NCBI GenBank assembly: GCA_031553005.1
Contig: JAVBMA010000060.1
Location: forward strand, 1 to 26,284
Direction: 5' to 3'
Length of the DNA: 26,284 nucleotides
Origin: RGIG9379 sp031553005
GTDB lineage: Bacteria > Bacteroidota > Bacteroidia > Bacteroidales > Paludibacteraceae
Shown here piece after piece: positions 7,704 through 15,996 of the stretch. The translations under genes were made by a program, and so were the position numbers. A model generated the notes under the pieces. That model made no database searches, was not told the origin of the DNA, and worked only from the letters and a program-made list of their open reading frames with translations. Within the stretch, counting starts at the first letter, position 1; every line of letters begins with the position of its first letter.

Positions 7704-7824
7704 TTCAATAGGGTGTCTCTTTAATCTCCAGTAAAGAGTTGAGAAATGCGAATTGAAAATTATTTAATATAAAAATTTGAACATCAGGCAAACAACGCTT
7801 CCGGCTAAATATCCTTGCAGGAAT

Positions 7825-9351
7825 TTAATTTAACGCAGAGAGTTCTTTGATTGCTTTTCCCAAGCGGCTGACGGTCTCTTCTTTTCCGATTATTGCTGTG
7901 ATGTCGAACATGTGCGGGCCCTTAGCTTCACCGACTATGGTGATACGGAAAGCATTCATTACTCCACCCAGATTGTATCCTTTGGACTCAATCCAACCCA
8001 GTACAACCTTTTCTGTATTCTCAGCCGAAAAGTCGGATATTTCTTTAAGGACATCCAGTAATTCGGACATCTGTGCGGGGCTCTCTTGCTTCCAACGTTT
8101 TTTCAATGATTTCTCATCATAGGAGGTTGGCGATTCGAAGAAGAATGAGGTTTGATCCCACAACTCTTTTACGAAATTCACACGGCTTTTGACCAAAGAG
8201 ACGATGTGTTTAACTTTTTCAAAGCCGCATGATATATTCTTTTCTTTCAGGATCGGAATATACATATTTGCAACCTCGTCATCTGTTTTATTTATGAGAT
8301 ATTCGTGGTTAAACCATTTTGCTTTTTCGTAATCAAAGCGTGCGCCCGATTTACTAACTCTTTCCAAGGAGAACAGGTTAATCAAGTCTTGCATTGAAAA
8401 GATCTCCTGATCGAGTCCAGGATTCCAACCCAAGAGGGCTAAGAAATTGACAACTGCATCGGGCAAATATCCTGCTTCGCGGTATCCTTGCGAAACATCG
8501 CCGCTCTTCGGATCTTTCCATTGGAGAGGAAAGACAGGGAAACCGAGCCGGTCTCCGTCGCGTTTACTCAACTTCCCGTTTCCTTCCGGTTTCAGGAGCA
8601 AAGGCAAGTGGGCAAATTGAGGCATTGTATCCGTCCATCCGAAGTAGCGGTAAAGCAGTACGTGCAATGGCGCTGAAGGCAACCACTCTTCTCCTCGGAT
8701 GACATGTGATATTTCCATCAAATGATCGTCTACGATATTGGCAAGGTGATAAGTCGGAAGTTCATCCGCAGCCTTATACAGCACTTTATCGTCCAATACG
8801 CTTGAGTTGATCACGACTTTACCACGAATCAAATCGTTTACTTCGATATCTTCGTTTGGTTCAATCTTAACACGGACAACATATTTTTCACCGTCAGCCA
8901 TTCTTCTTTCCACCTCTTCTTTCGAAAGAGTCAACGAGTTGACACCTCCCATGCGGGTGTGCGCATCGTATTGGAAATTGGGAATAGCAAGGCGTTTGAC
9001 TTCCAACTCTTCGGGAGTGTCGAATGCAATGTATGCCAGACCTGCATCCAACAATTGGTCTACATATTTCTTATAGATTGTTTTGCGTTCGCTTTGGCGA
9101 TAAGGAGCATGAGGTCCGCCTATTCCGACTCCTTCGTCAAATTTTATTCCAAGCCAGTCAAACGATTCGATAATATACTCCTCTGCCCCGGGGACAAAGC
9201 GCTGGGAATCGGTATCTTCAATACGAAGAATGAAATCTCCGTTATGCTTTTTTGCAAATAAATAGTTATATAAAGCTGTTCTTACACCTCCGATGTGAAG
9301 TGGTCCTGTGGGACTCGGAGCAAAACGTACCCGTACTTTTCTTTCTGCCAT
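7825..9351 (-). CDS. gltX: Glutamyl-tRNA synthetase
   Basis: Charges tRNA-Glu with glutamate (class I synthetase, cytoplasm). The 508-residue protein is full length. The HIGH-type motif is H19-I-G-G22 within APSPTGPLHIGGVRTALYNY, and the KMSKS-type motif is KLSKR at about residues 260-264. The catalytic-domain signature DTDSQRFVPGAEEYI and the anticodon-binding helical C-terminus are present. HIGG rather than HIGH is normal for this enzyme. It precedes kdtA on the same strand and follows a 51-codon small ORF at a distance of 135 bp, in which no strong promoter is evident. No sign of duplication or truncation. Confidence 0.97.
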   Translation of the reverse strand: MAERKVRVRFAPSPTGPLHIGGVRTALYNYLFAKKHNGDFILRIEDTDSQRFVPGAEEYIIESFDWLGIKFDEGVGIGGPHAPYRQSERKTIYKKYVDQLLDAGLAYIAFDTPEELEVKRLAIPNFQYDAHTRMGGVNSLTLSKEEVERRMADGEKYVVRVKIEPNEDIEVNDLIRGKVVINSSVLDDKVLYKAADELPTYHLANIVDDHLMEISHVIRGEEWLPSAPLHVLLYRYFGWTDTMPQFAHLPLLLKPEGNGKLSKRDGDRLGFPVFPLQWKDPKSGDVSQGYREAGYLPDAVVNFLALLGWNPGLDQEIFSMQDLINLFSLERVSKSGARFDYEKAKWFNHEYLINKTDDEVANMYIPILKEKNISCGFEKVKHIVSLVKSRVNFVKELWDQTSFFFESPTSYDEKSLKKRWKQESPAQMSELLDVLKEISDFSAENTEKVVLGWIESKGYNLGGVMNAFRITIVGEAKGPHMFDITAIIGKEETVSRLGKAIKELSALN

Positions 9352-9486
9352 ACAAAAATTGAACGTTTTTTAAAGCGGCGAAATTAGTAATTTTTGAGAC
9401 AAGTAGCAACTTTTCAGGTTATAAGTTAAGGCATGTTAGATAAGTAAGCGGTTTTTTCAAGGGTATAATAAAAATATACGGAAATT

Positions 9487-9642
9487 TCACCTCAACCGTT
9501 CCAATTCTTCCATCAGTGCATCCACATCTTTGTCGCGTTCATTCAGCCTTTTTTGAAGTTTCTTTCCTTTTACCCTCCAGTAAAGTCCGAATATAAGTGC
9601 AAAAAGCGAAAATGTCAGAAGAAAAATATCAAGTATTGGCAT
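9487..9642 (-). CDS. Small membrane protein, 51 residues, with coiled-coil tail
   Basis: A 51-codon minus-strand ORF from ATG at 9642 to TGA at 9487-9489. Residues 1-22 (MPILDIFLLTFSLFALIFGL and on) form one hydrophobic segment, followed by a basic stretch WRVKGKKLQKRL and a charged helix NERDKDVDALMEELERLR likely to be a coiled coil. This layout, one membrane span and a cytoplasmic heptad tail, looks like a real small envelope protein rather than random sequence. It lies between mutL (with repeat B copy 3) and gltX in the same direction. I do not recognise the family and cannot assign a function. Confidence 0.6.
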   Translation of the reverse strand: MPILDIFLLTFSLFALIFGLYWRVKGKKLQKRLNERDKDVDALMEELERLR

Positions 9643-9690
9643 GAGTTGAAATGGTTTTAAGTGACTCCGGAAAAGTGGGATTATTTAAAT

Positions 9691-9840
9691 GCTTATCAGC
9701 AATATTACCCCCAATATCAAAGTTAATGAATCTTATAAACACAAAGGCCTTTAGAACACGAAGTTGTATTTATTTTTTATTTTCTTTGTGTGCTTCGTTT
9801 GTGTTACTTTTTCTCATTAGGAGTAATATTAAGGATAAGC
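9691..9840. repeat. Stem-loop repeat, family B, copy 3 (reversed)
   Basis: A 150-bp element bounded by gcttatc (9691-9697) and gataagc (9834-9840). The imperfect ends continue as caatattac / gtaatatt. The internal arms contain cacaaag / ctttgtg around a T-rich loop. Its left flank (atcaaag..aatga..ttataaa) is the reverse complement of the right flank of copy 1, so it is inserted in the opposite orientation. It ends 4 bp from the mutL stop. Confidence 0.7.
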
Positions 9841-9844
9841 ATAA

Positions 9845-11716
9845 TTACTTAAATAGTTTATCCAACTCCTCGTTGGATATAATGGCTATAATCGGCTTAT
9901 TATCGGGAGTAAAATGATGATCCGAGCATGCAAAAAGATTGTTTATCAGTTCAACCATCTCTTCGGGTTGCAGGATTTTTCCGGTCGGGATAGCAGACAT
10001 TTCTGCCAATGACAGCGCCACACTATCCATCATCTCACTTTTTATATTCGTATTGTGGTCTTTCACCGCATCAATCATAGTCAGGATAAACGGCTTAGCC
10101 TCTTGTCCGCAATGCATGGCGGGCATACTATTGATGGCGTAAGAGTTTTTGCCGAGATCTGAAATCTCAAATCCAAGGTAAAGAAGGTCGTCCTTTATCT
10201 CGTCCAGAATCAATGCTTCGGAAGAGAGCAACTCCAATCTTTCTGGAAAGAGTAGTTTCTGGGAAAATGTTTGTTTGTTAGCCAGATTATTCAATAAGCG
10301 ATCGAACAGAATACGTACGTGAGCCCTATGTTGATCGACACACATCAACCCCGATTTTACGGAAGTGAGGATATATTTGTTTTTTAATTGGAAATAATTG
10401 ACGGTGTTTATCTCTCCTTCCATCCGCAACGAATACGAAACGTCGCCTTCACGGCTGTCGTCCGGATCGTCTTCGGAAATACGCGATGAAAACTCGACCG
10501 TATCTTCTGCTGTTGGCACAGGGTGATTGGTATCACTTTCAAAACCTTCGTACAATTTGCTCCAATCGTTCATTTTCGGACGTGTATAGGTTGGCGCATC
10601 TTTTGTTTTAAATGGATTGTATTCGGGATTGGAGTTGATTTTCGGGGGATTGACGACTGCTCCCGGCGTATTGAAAACCGGAATATCAAGGCTTCCTTCC
10701 TGATCGAAATCAATTGAAGGCACTATATTGAAACGTCCTAATGCCTCTTTGACACATGCGAGGATAACCGGCCATATAGCTTGTTCGTTTTCAAACTTAA
10801 TTTCGGTTTTGGTCGGATGAATATTTACGTCAATGCATTCGGGATTTATATCGAAATAGATAAAATAATCGGGCGAAGTATTGGGTTGAAGCATCCTGTC
10901 GTACGCCTGCATAACTGCCCGGTGAAAATAGGGATGCCTCATATAACGGCTGTTTACAAAGAAGTATTGCCTGTCGTTTTGTTTTTTTGCGGTTTCCGGT
11001 TTTCCTATAAAACCATATATTTTGATAAAAGTAGAGTCTGCATTTATACTCAACAATTGTGAATTAATTCCTCTTCCGAATATGCTTACGATTCTTTCGC
11101 GGTATCCTGATGCGGGCAACATATAGCACTCCTGATCATTGTGCCAGAGTTCAAAGCTGATGTGCGGATAAACCAAGGCTATGCGGAAAAATTCTTTTTC
11201 TATATGGGAAAATTCGGTTGTGTTTGTTTTCAGGAATTTGCGTCGTGCGGGCACATTGAAAAAGAGGTTTTTTACAAGGAAGTTGCTTCCGGACGGACAG
11301 GAAATAGACTCCTGGCTCTCGACTTTGCATCCGGCTATGGTTATTTTTGTTCCCAGTTCGTCTTCTTTCCTGCGCGTACGCAATTCTACATGCGCAACAG
11401 CGGCAATAGAGGCAAGCGCTTCTCCCCTGAAACCCATCGTACGAAGTGCAAAGAGGTCGTTTACCTGTTGGATTTTTGATGTGGCATGCCGCTCAAAAGC
11501 GAGCCGTGCATCTGTTTCGGACATTCCTTTTCCGTCGTCAATTATCTGGATCAAGGTTCGTCCGGCATCTTTTATGATTACCTGAATATGAATGGCTCCT
11601 GCATCTATCGCATTTTCGACTAATTCCTTCACGACAGATGCGGGGCGTTGAATAACTTCGCCCGCTGCAATCTGATTTGCAACAGCATCAGGTAACAAAT
11701 GGATAATATCGCTCAT
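9845..11716 (-). CDS. mutL: DNA mismatch repair protein MutL
   Basis: GHKL ATPase that links MutS mismatch recognition to strand removal. The 623-residue protein has an intact N-terminal ATPase domain: ELVENAIDAGA (motif I), DDGKGM (motif II), TMGFRGEALASIAAV (motif III). A variable linker (about 340-430) separates it from the C-terminal dimerisation domain. In that domain the metal-binding endonuclease motif DQHA(x)2E(x)4E appears as D461-QHRAHVRILF-D472: Asp-Gln-His is kept, but the central Glu is Val and the last Glu is Asp. No CPHGRP-type motif is seen; CSDHHFTPDNKPI is in its place. Endonuclease activity is therefore doubtful. It is part of the minus-strand series after the small tail-anchored protein. 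Start chosen at MSDIIHLLPDAVANQIAAGE, the conserved N-terminus. Confidence 0.97.
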   Translation of the reverse strand: MSDIIHLLPDAVANQIAAGEVIQRPASVVKELVENAIDAGAIHIQVIIKDAGRTLIQIIDDGKGMSETDARLAFERHATSKIQQVNDLFALRTMGFRGEALASIAAVAHVELRTRRKEDELGTKITIAGCKVESQESISCPSGSNFLVKNLFFNVPARRKFLKTNTTEFSHIEKEFFRIALVYPHISFELWHNDQECYMLPASGYRERIVSIFGRGINSQLLSINADSTFIKIYGFIGKPETAKKQNDRQYFFVNSRYMRHPYFHRAVMQAYDRMLQPNTSPDYFIYFDINPECIDVNIHPTKTEIKFENEQAIWPVILACVKEALGRFNIVPSIDFDQEGSLDIPVFNTPGAVVNPPKINSNPEYNPFKTKDAPTYTRPKMNDWSKLYEGFESDTNHPVPTAEDTVEFSSRISEDDPDDSREGDVSYSLRMEGEINTVNYFQLKNKYILTSVKSGLMCVDQHRAHVRILFDRLLNNLANKQTFSQKLLFPERLELLSSEALILDEIKDDLLYLGFEISDLGKNSYAINSMPAMHCGQEAKPFILTMIDAVKDHNTNIKSEMMDSVALSLAEMSAIPTGKILQPEEMVELINNLFACSDHHFTPDNKPIIAIISNEELDKLFK

Positions 11717-11803
11717 TTTCTTCCGGTTTCAGAGACTATTTAAAATTTTTGTCACAAAGAAATTAGATGTTCTCAAGCTGAACAGATTCTCATATCTATA
11801 AAC

Positions 11804-11830
11804 GAACTTTCAACTTTCACTTTTCACCTT
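11804..11830. repeat. Short 'ctttcaactttcac' intergenic repeat
   Basis: Minus-sense copies of the ttgaaaggtgaaag family lie in the gap between the small tail-anchored protein gene and mutL, touching the end of the former. Confidence 0.5.
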
Positions 11831-11831
11831 A

Positions 11832-12107
11832 TTAAAACAGCCAATAAAGCAACGCTATTATAACAAATGCGATAATCAGCAAACGGAAAACCCTGCCTTG
11901 ACGTTCGCGCGATGCTGTTTTTCTTTGTTCCTGAAAAGTACCTTTACGAATTATGGGTTTGTATGCGCTGTTTTCGTCCTTCATACCGAGCTCTTGCTTA
12001 GCCCGGTCTAAACGTTCTTCCCGCTTCTCCTTTGCAGGATCCCAATAAATCGGTTTGTGTTCAAACCTCCGTATTTTAGGTGCTTTAAAAATATCCAGTA
12101 ATGCCAT
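11832..12107 (-). CDS. Small tail-anchored membrane protein next to mutL
   Basis: A 91-residue protein with a polar, strongly basic N-terminal region (residues 1-70, rich in Lys, Arg and Glu, e.g. KEKREERLDRAKQELGM) and a single hydrophobic segment at the very C-terminus (about 73-91, FRLLIIAFVIIALLYWLF). That makes it a tail-anchored protein with its bulk in the cytoplasm. It begins MALLDIFKAPKIRRFEHKPIYWDP, and I recall similar small proteins next to mutL in other Bacteroidales, but I do not know a function. It lies between mlaF and mutL, 115 bp from mutL, with repeats on both sides. The coding case is good from composition and domain layout. Confidence 0.75.
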   Translation of the reverse strand: MALLDIFKAPKIRRFEHKPIYWDPAKEKREERLDRAKQELGMKDENSAYKPIIRKGTFQEQRKTASRERQGRVFRLLIIAFVIIALLYWLF

Positions 12108-12111
12108 AGTT

Positions 12112-12241
12112 TGAAAGTTGAAAAGTGAAAGATGAAAGTTGAAAAGTGAGAATTGAAAGGTGAAAGTTAGTGTAAGAATTGAAAGAGGCTGTGAATTTTT
12201 TTCATTTTAACTTTCACCTTTCAATTCTTACCTTTCAACTT
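12112..12241. repeat. Inverted 'ttgaaaggtgaaag' repeat cluster
   Basis: About 130 bp consisting mostly of variants of ttgaaaggtgaaag, first direct (12112-12185) then inverted (12206-12241). A perfect 20-bp inverted repeat is formed by 12150-12169 and 12208-12227, loop 38 nt. It ends at the mlaF stop codon, so it could terminate or stabilise the mlaEF transcript. Confidence 0.65.
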
Positions 12242-13005
12242 CACTTCAAGTGTTCGTGGGCAATTTTTATTTTCTTGTATAGTTCGGAGGCAAAGACGAA
12301 TTCTTCCAATTCTTCGCATCCGGTATCATAAATCTCGTCTTTTGTTCCCTGCCACGATTTCTCACCGTTGTTTATAAAAACGATATTTTCCCCGATTTCC
12401 ATTACGGAGTTCATATCGTGCGTATTAATAACGGTTGTGATATTAAATTCATGTGTGATCTCCTGAATTAATTTATCTATCAGCAGTGAGGTTTGGGGAT
12501 CCAACCCTGAATTGGGTTCATCGCAAAAGAGGTATTTGGGATTCAACACAATTGAACGGGCAATGGCTGCGCGTTTCTGCATTCCCCCGCTTATCTCCGA
12601 AGGGTATAAGTCCAAAGCATGCCCGAGCTCTACCCTTTCGAGGCAAAATATGGCACGTTCTCTTTTTTCGGCTTCCGAGTCATAGGAAAACATTTCCAAC
12701 GGGAACATTACATTTTCCAAAACGGTCATGGAATCAAAAAGGGCTGAACCTTGAAATAACATTCCGATTTCTCTCCGGAAGTGGTTACGTTCCTTCCGTC
12801 TCATTTTAGTAATATCCCTTCCGTCATATAATATCTGACCGGAGTCAATCGGGTGAATACCGACCACACATTTCATCAAGACAGTTTTTCCCGAACCGCT
12901 TTTTCCTATAATCAAATTTGTTTTTCCGGTTTCGAATGTCGTTGATACATTTTTCAATACCGGAACTTCATCAAATGACTTATTTACATTTTTGACCTCA
13001 ATCAT
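12241..13005 (-). CDS. mlaF: ABC transporter ATPase, MlaF-like
   Basis: ATP-binding subunit of a phospholipid/organic-solvent-tolerance type ABC transporter that moves lipids between inner and outer membranes. The 254-residue protein has Walker A GKSGSGKT (34-41), the ABC signature SGGMQKRAAIARSI, Walker B LFCDEPNSGLDP, and the His switch in INTHDMNSV. The GMQKR form of the signature is characteristic of the MlaF/Ttg2A group. Its start overlaps the mlaE stop by 4 bp (ATGA), so the two are translationally coupled. The substrate-binding MlaD (MCE) subunit is not adjacent, so it must be encoded elsewhere or the system differs from the E. coli arrangement. Confidence 0.92.
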   Translation of the reverse strand: MIEVKNVNKSFDEVPVLKNVSTTFETGKTNLIIGKSGSGKTVLMKCVVGIHPIDSGQILYDGRDITKMRRKERNHFRREIGMLFQGSALFDSMTVLENVMFPLEMFSYDSEAEKRERAIFCLERVELGHALDLYPSEISGGMQKRAAIARSIVLNPKYLFCDEPNSGLDPQTSLLIDKLIQEITHEFNITTVINTHDMNSVMEIGENIVFINNGEKSWQGTKDEIYDTGCEELEEFVFASELYKKIKIAHEHLK

Positions 13006-13742
13006 GTCAACATCAATTGGGTTAGCATCACGTTAAATAACAATATGATCACACTGCTGTTTACGACAGCATCCGTACTTGCTTTTCCTACTTCCAATGC
13101 TCCGCCTTTCACGTAATAGCCGTAATAAGAGGCAATAGAGGAAATAATAAAGGCAAAAATAATTCCTTTAATTACGGAATAAGTAATATAGAAAGGAACA
13201 AATTGGAATTGAATCCCTACTTCATATACATGGGTGGAAATGATATCCGTAAACACAGAAACTCCATATCCGCCGAGAATACCTACAAACATACTGATAA
13301 TTACAAGGCAGGGGACGATGGACATAAATGCTGTAATTTTAGGCAAAATAAGGTAGTTTGCCGAATTTACTCCCATTATATCCAAGGCGTCTATCTGTTC
13401 GGTTATCCGCATAGTACCGATTTCGGAAGCAATATTGGATCCGACTTTACCGGCTAATATAAGGCACATAATCGTAGATGAAAATTCCAGCAATAACGTA
13501 TCGCGGGTTGCCAGTCCGGTAGCATAGTCGGGAAGCAACGGGCTACTTGTATTCAATACCATCTGAATGGTAATTACCGCACCGATAAATACCGATATGA
13601 TAATTACAATCCACAGCGAGTCCAATCCTTGTTTCTGAAGTTCTTTGGAGTATTGCCTGAAAAACATTTTCCACCGGTCGGGTATCCCGATCGTTCTATA
13701 CATGAGGCACGAATAGGCCCCTACTTTTTCTATCGCGTTCAT
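13002..13742 (-). CDS. mlaE: ABC transporter permease, MlaE-like
   Basis: Membrane subunit of the same lipid transporter. The 246-residue protein has the MlaE/DUF140 core: an N-terminal amphipathic helix (MNAIEKVGAYSCLMYRTIG), then about five hydrophobic segments. These include GAVITIQMVLNTSSPLL and the conserved cytoplasmic loop EIGTMRITEQIDALDIMGVN, which contacts the ATPase in this family. The last segment (SSVIILLFNVMLTQLMLT) ends at the stop overlapping mlaF. It heads the long minus-strand series that runs to kdtA. A possible -7 box (TATCTTTG, 13973-13966) and a palindrome at 13838-13925 lie upstream. Confidence 0.93.
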   Translation of the reverse strand: MNAIEKVGAYSCLMYRTIGIPDRWKMFFRQYSKELQKQGLDSLWIVIIISVFIGAVITIQMVLNTSSPLLPDYATGLATRDTLLLEFSSTIMCLILAGKVGSNIASEIGTMRITEQIDALDIMGVNSANYLILPKITAFMSIVPCLVIISMFVGILGGYGVSVFTDIISTHVYEVGIQFQFVPFYITYSVIKGIIFAFIISSIASYYGYYVKGGALEVGKASTDAVVNSSVIILLFNVMLTQLMLT

Positions 13743-13837
13743 CTGCTACTTCAAATTTATCCGATAAGTCGTTTATCGCATTGCATCAAGTCATTTCATT
13801 AAATTAAGTTTTATGAAGAATTTATTGTCATATTTTC

Positions 13838-13925
13838 AGTAAACGAGTTGACGAGTAGACGAGTAAACAAGTTATTATTATTCCTGTTTACTCGTCTGCT
13901 TGTTTACTTTGTCTACTCAACTCCA
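13838..13925. repeat. Palindrome of 'acgagtagac / gagtaaac' repeats
   Basis: Left arm (13838-13871) and right arm (13883-13922) are complementary over most of their length. The innermost 13 bp (agacgagtaaaca at 13857-13869, tgtttactcgtct at 13885-13897) are perfect around a 15-nt loop. The unit acgagtagac recurs at 16640-16649 and 21144-21153. It lies in the putative 5' leader of mlaE, which may simply be a chance landing place of a mobile repeat. Confidence 0.7.
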
Positions 13926-13965
13926 AATACTTCATTAAATCCTATCAACTACTTAATGATGCGCA

Positions 13966-13973
13966 CAAAGATA
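13966..13973 (-). promoter_or_regulatory. Candidate -7 box for the mlaE series
   Basis: TATCTTTG on the minus strand fits TAnnTTTG; no clear TTG element is found at the right distance. It would give a leader of over 200 nt containing the palindrome at 13838-13925. The rest of 13743-14301 holds no gene that I can support. Confidence 0.35.
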
Positions 13974-14210
13974 GTTATTTTATGGAAAGAAAATTACTTT
14001 TGCGCTATAAGGGGGTAAGAAGAAGGATCCGGTAAAATTAGATTATCTCCTACAATCATCTGTTTTTCGGCACATTACATCTTGACATTACAAAATCTTA
14101 ATTAAAATTAATCCCTGCGTTTACACACAAGGCTATATAATGTCTGCTCTTTGGACTTTCTTAATGAATAATACAATATCCGGCTCTATTTTCACTACAA
14201 CTCAAAAAAA

Positions 14211-14242
14211 CTTTCAACTTTCAACTTTCAATTGTCAACTTT
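14211..14242. repeat. 'ctttcaactttcaa' tandem heptads
   Basis: Near-perfect tandem 7-mers (tttcaac) immediately upstream of the prs promoter, belonging to the same short-motif family as 12112-12241. Confidence 0.55.
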
Positions 14243-14264
14243 TAGTTTCCTATAAAAAATGTAT

Positions 14265-14272
14265 TACCTTTG
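14265..14272 (+). promoter_or_regulatory. -7 promoter box for prs
   Basis: TACCTTTG matches TAnnTTTG, with a weak TTTCC 19 bp upstream (14246). It lies 29 bp before the ATG at 14302 and within the longer open frame, so it argues that translation starts at 14302 rather than at 14140. Confidence 0.55.
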
Positions 14273-14301
14273 CGGAAAATATTCGAAATCAATTTTCAAT
14301 A

Positions 14302-15240
14302 ATGGAATGTAGTCGTCCTTTTAAGGTGTTCGCCGGAACAAACACAAGATATCTGGCGGAAGAAATTTGCAACAGCTTAGGCTGTTGTCTTGGTAATATG
14401 AACATACAGCGATTTGCCGACGGGGAATTTGGAGTTTCATACGAAGAGTCCATCCGTGGGAATTATGTATTTCTGGTTCAATCTACTTTTCCGAATGCGG
14501 ATAACCTGATGGAACTTTTGTTAATGATTGATGCTGCAAAACGGGCTTCTGCGCACAAAATCATAGCTGTTATCCCGTATTTCGGTTGGGCAAGGCAAGA
14601 CCGTAAAGATAAGCCGCGTGTGGCTATCGGGGCAAAGTTGGTTGCCGATCTTTTGAGCGTTGCGGGGATTGACCGTTTGATCACCATGGATTTGCATGCC
14701 GATCAGATTCAGGGATTTTTTGATGTTCCTGTAGATCACTTGTATGCTTCGTCTATTTTCTTGCCGCATATCCAGTCTCTGAAACTGGAAAACCTTGTGA
14801 TTGCATCGCCTGACGTAGGAGGTTCCAAACGTGCTAATTCATATTCGAAATATTTGGGTTGCCCGATGGTACTTTGCCACAAGAGCAGAGAAAAAGCAAA
14901 CGTGGTAAGCGAAATGACAATCATCGGCGATGTACAGGATAAAAATGTAATTATTCTTGATGATATGGTCGATACTGCGGGAACACTTACTAAAGCAGCC
15001 GACATCATGTTGAATGCCGGAGCCAAATCGGTAAGAGCCGTTGTTACACACCCGGTAATGTCCGACCCTGCAAGTTCGAGAGTAGACGATTCCAGCCTGA
15101 CAGAGATCATTTTCACAAACTCAATACCGTTTAACAAAACTTGTAAAAAAGCTAGCATTGTATCTATTGCAGATCTATTTGCCGATACAATCCGCCGTGT
15201 ATGTGAAAACGAATCAATTAGTTCACAATATTTGATTTAA
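14302..15240 (+). CDS. prs: Ribose-phosphate pyrophosphokinase (PRPP synthetase)
   Basis: Makes phosphoribosyl pyrophosphate from ribose-5-phosphate and ATP for nucleotide, histidine and tryptophan synthesis. The 312-residue product has normal family length. Landmarks are FAGTNTRYLAEEI at the N-terminus, the flexible loop PYFGWARQDRKDKPR, the metal/ATP motif MDLHADQIQGFFDVPVDHL, the SPDVGG segment, and the PRPP-binding loop D220-DMVDTAGT-228. The frame is open for 54 more codons upstream, but that part covers the tttcaac repeats and the -7 box and has no family similarity, so it is untranslated. A clear intrinsic terminator follows at 15261-15290. Monocistronic. Confidence 0.96.
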   Translation: MECSRPFKVFAGTNTRYLAEEICNSLGCCLGNMNIQRFADGEFGVSYEESIRGNYVFLVQSTFPNADNLMELLLMIDAAKRASAHKIIAVIPYFGWARQDRKDKPRVAIGAKLVADLLSVAGIDRLITMDLHADQIQGFFDVPVDHLYASSIFLPHIQSLKLENLVIASPDVGGSKRANSYSKYLGCPMVLCHKSREKANVVSEMTIIGDVQDKNVIILDDMVDTAGTLTKAADIMLNAGAKSVRAVVTHPVMSDPASSRVDDSSLTEIIFTNSIPFNKTCKKASIVSIADLFADTIRRVCENESISSQYLI

Positions 15241-15260
15241 GCAAAAAAATCATACTTCTC

Positions 15261-15294
15261 AAGGGCTGCTCAAAAGGGCAGCCCTTATTTTTTA
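15261..15294 (+). terminator. Intrinsic terminator of prs
   Basis: A perfect 9-bp stem (aagggctgc 15261-15269, gcagccctt 15278-15286) with an 8-nt loop, followed by attttttaa, 21 bp after the prs stop. Confidence 0.88.
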
Positions 15295-15590
15295 AGTAAT
15301 AATGCTAACAGTGCGTTTTTTACACCTCCATCCTCAACTTTAACCCAAACTATTAATGAGAAATAATTAACGTTTTATTATTCCTACCTCAATATAATTA
15401 TTACTCCGGCGCGTAATGCCTGATTTGACGGTTTCCAAGATAACCGCAAAGAGAATAATACCATAACAACTTCATTGTCAATCATCCATTTACAAATCTA
15501 CCTCATTAAATTTCATTAAATGAAAAAACATTTCCGTATTCTTTTTTGTATAACAAACAGAATGGAATTTTTAATTTATTAAAACTAATT
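15295..15590 (+). other. Intergenic region before the LEA-like gene
   Basis: No ORF or RNA gene is visible. It holds a 15-bp palindrome tttcattaaatgaaa (15511-15525), about 65 bp before the ATG at 15591 and partly preceded by a second cattaaa copy. Such a site could be an operator, but no regulator is identified. No TAnnTTTG box was found near the start, unlike the housekeeping genes here; use of an alternative sigma factor is a guess. Confidence 0.35.
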
Positions 15591-15950
15591 ATGGAAACAG
15601 CAAACAGCAAAAAAACAGATGCTTTGAAAAAGCAAATGGCAGACCGCGCACTTATCGCAAAAGGAAAAACCCAATTGGCAGCGCATCAGGCCGAATACGA
15701 AGTCTCGGATATGATTGATGACGTTAAACAGAAAACAAAACAAACGATGAGCGACGTCAAGGATAAAGGGGCAAAAGCGATGAATAATATGAGAGATAAA
15801 ACCGAAGCCGCCATAAGCAGTGCAAAAGAAAAGGGTTCGGAAATCATAGACTCGGCAAAAAACAAAGCTCAGGAATCGGTCGATCAAACACGAAAAAAAG
15901 CAATAAATATGCTGGATGAGGCAAAGAAAAAACTCGAATCAAACTCATAA
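15591..15950 (+). CDS. LEA-like amphipathic helical protein
   Basis: A 119-residue, highly charged, soluble protein with no signal peptide or membrane segment and almost no aromatic residues. From about residue 40 it consists of loosely repeated 11-residue-like units rich in Lys, Asp, Glu and Ala (MSDVKDKGAKAMNNMRDKTE, then AAISSAKEKGSEIIDSAKNK). This pattern resembles group 3 late-embryogenesis-abundant and YtxH-type stress proteins, which are disordered in water and fold on drying or membrane contact. The frame is open 15 codons further upstream, but METANSKKTDALKKQM is the more likely start, since the extension is AT-rich intergenic-like sequence. It lies 46 bp before the HdeD-like gene and is probably co-transcribed. 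A stress role is inferred from composition, not shown. Confidence 0.72.
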   Translation: METANSKKTDALKKQMADRALIAKGKTQLAAHQAEYEVSDMIDDVKQKTKQTMSDVKDKGAKAMNNMRDKTEAAISSAKEKGSEIIDSAKNKAQESVDQTRKKAINMLDEAKKKLESNS

Positions 15951-15996
15951 GCATAAAATTCAAAACTATTTAATAACATTTTAAACATTTACAATT

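Noticed and set aside
14140..14301. N-terminal extension of prs by 54 codons
   Set aside because: It would cover the tttcaac repeats and the -7 box; the 312-residue form matches the family length.
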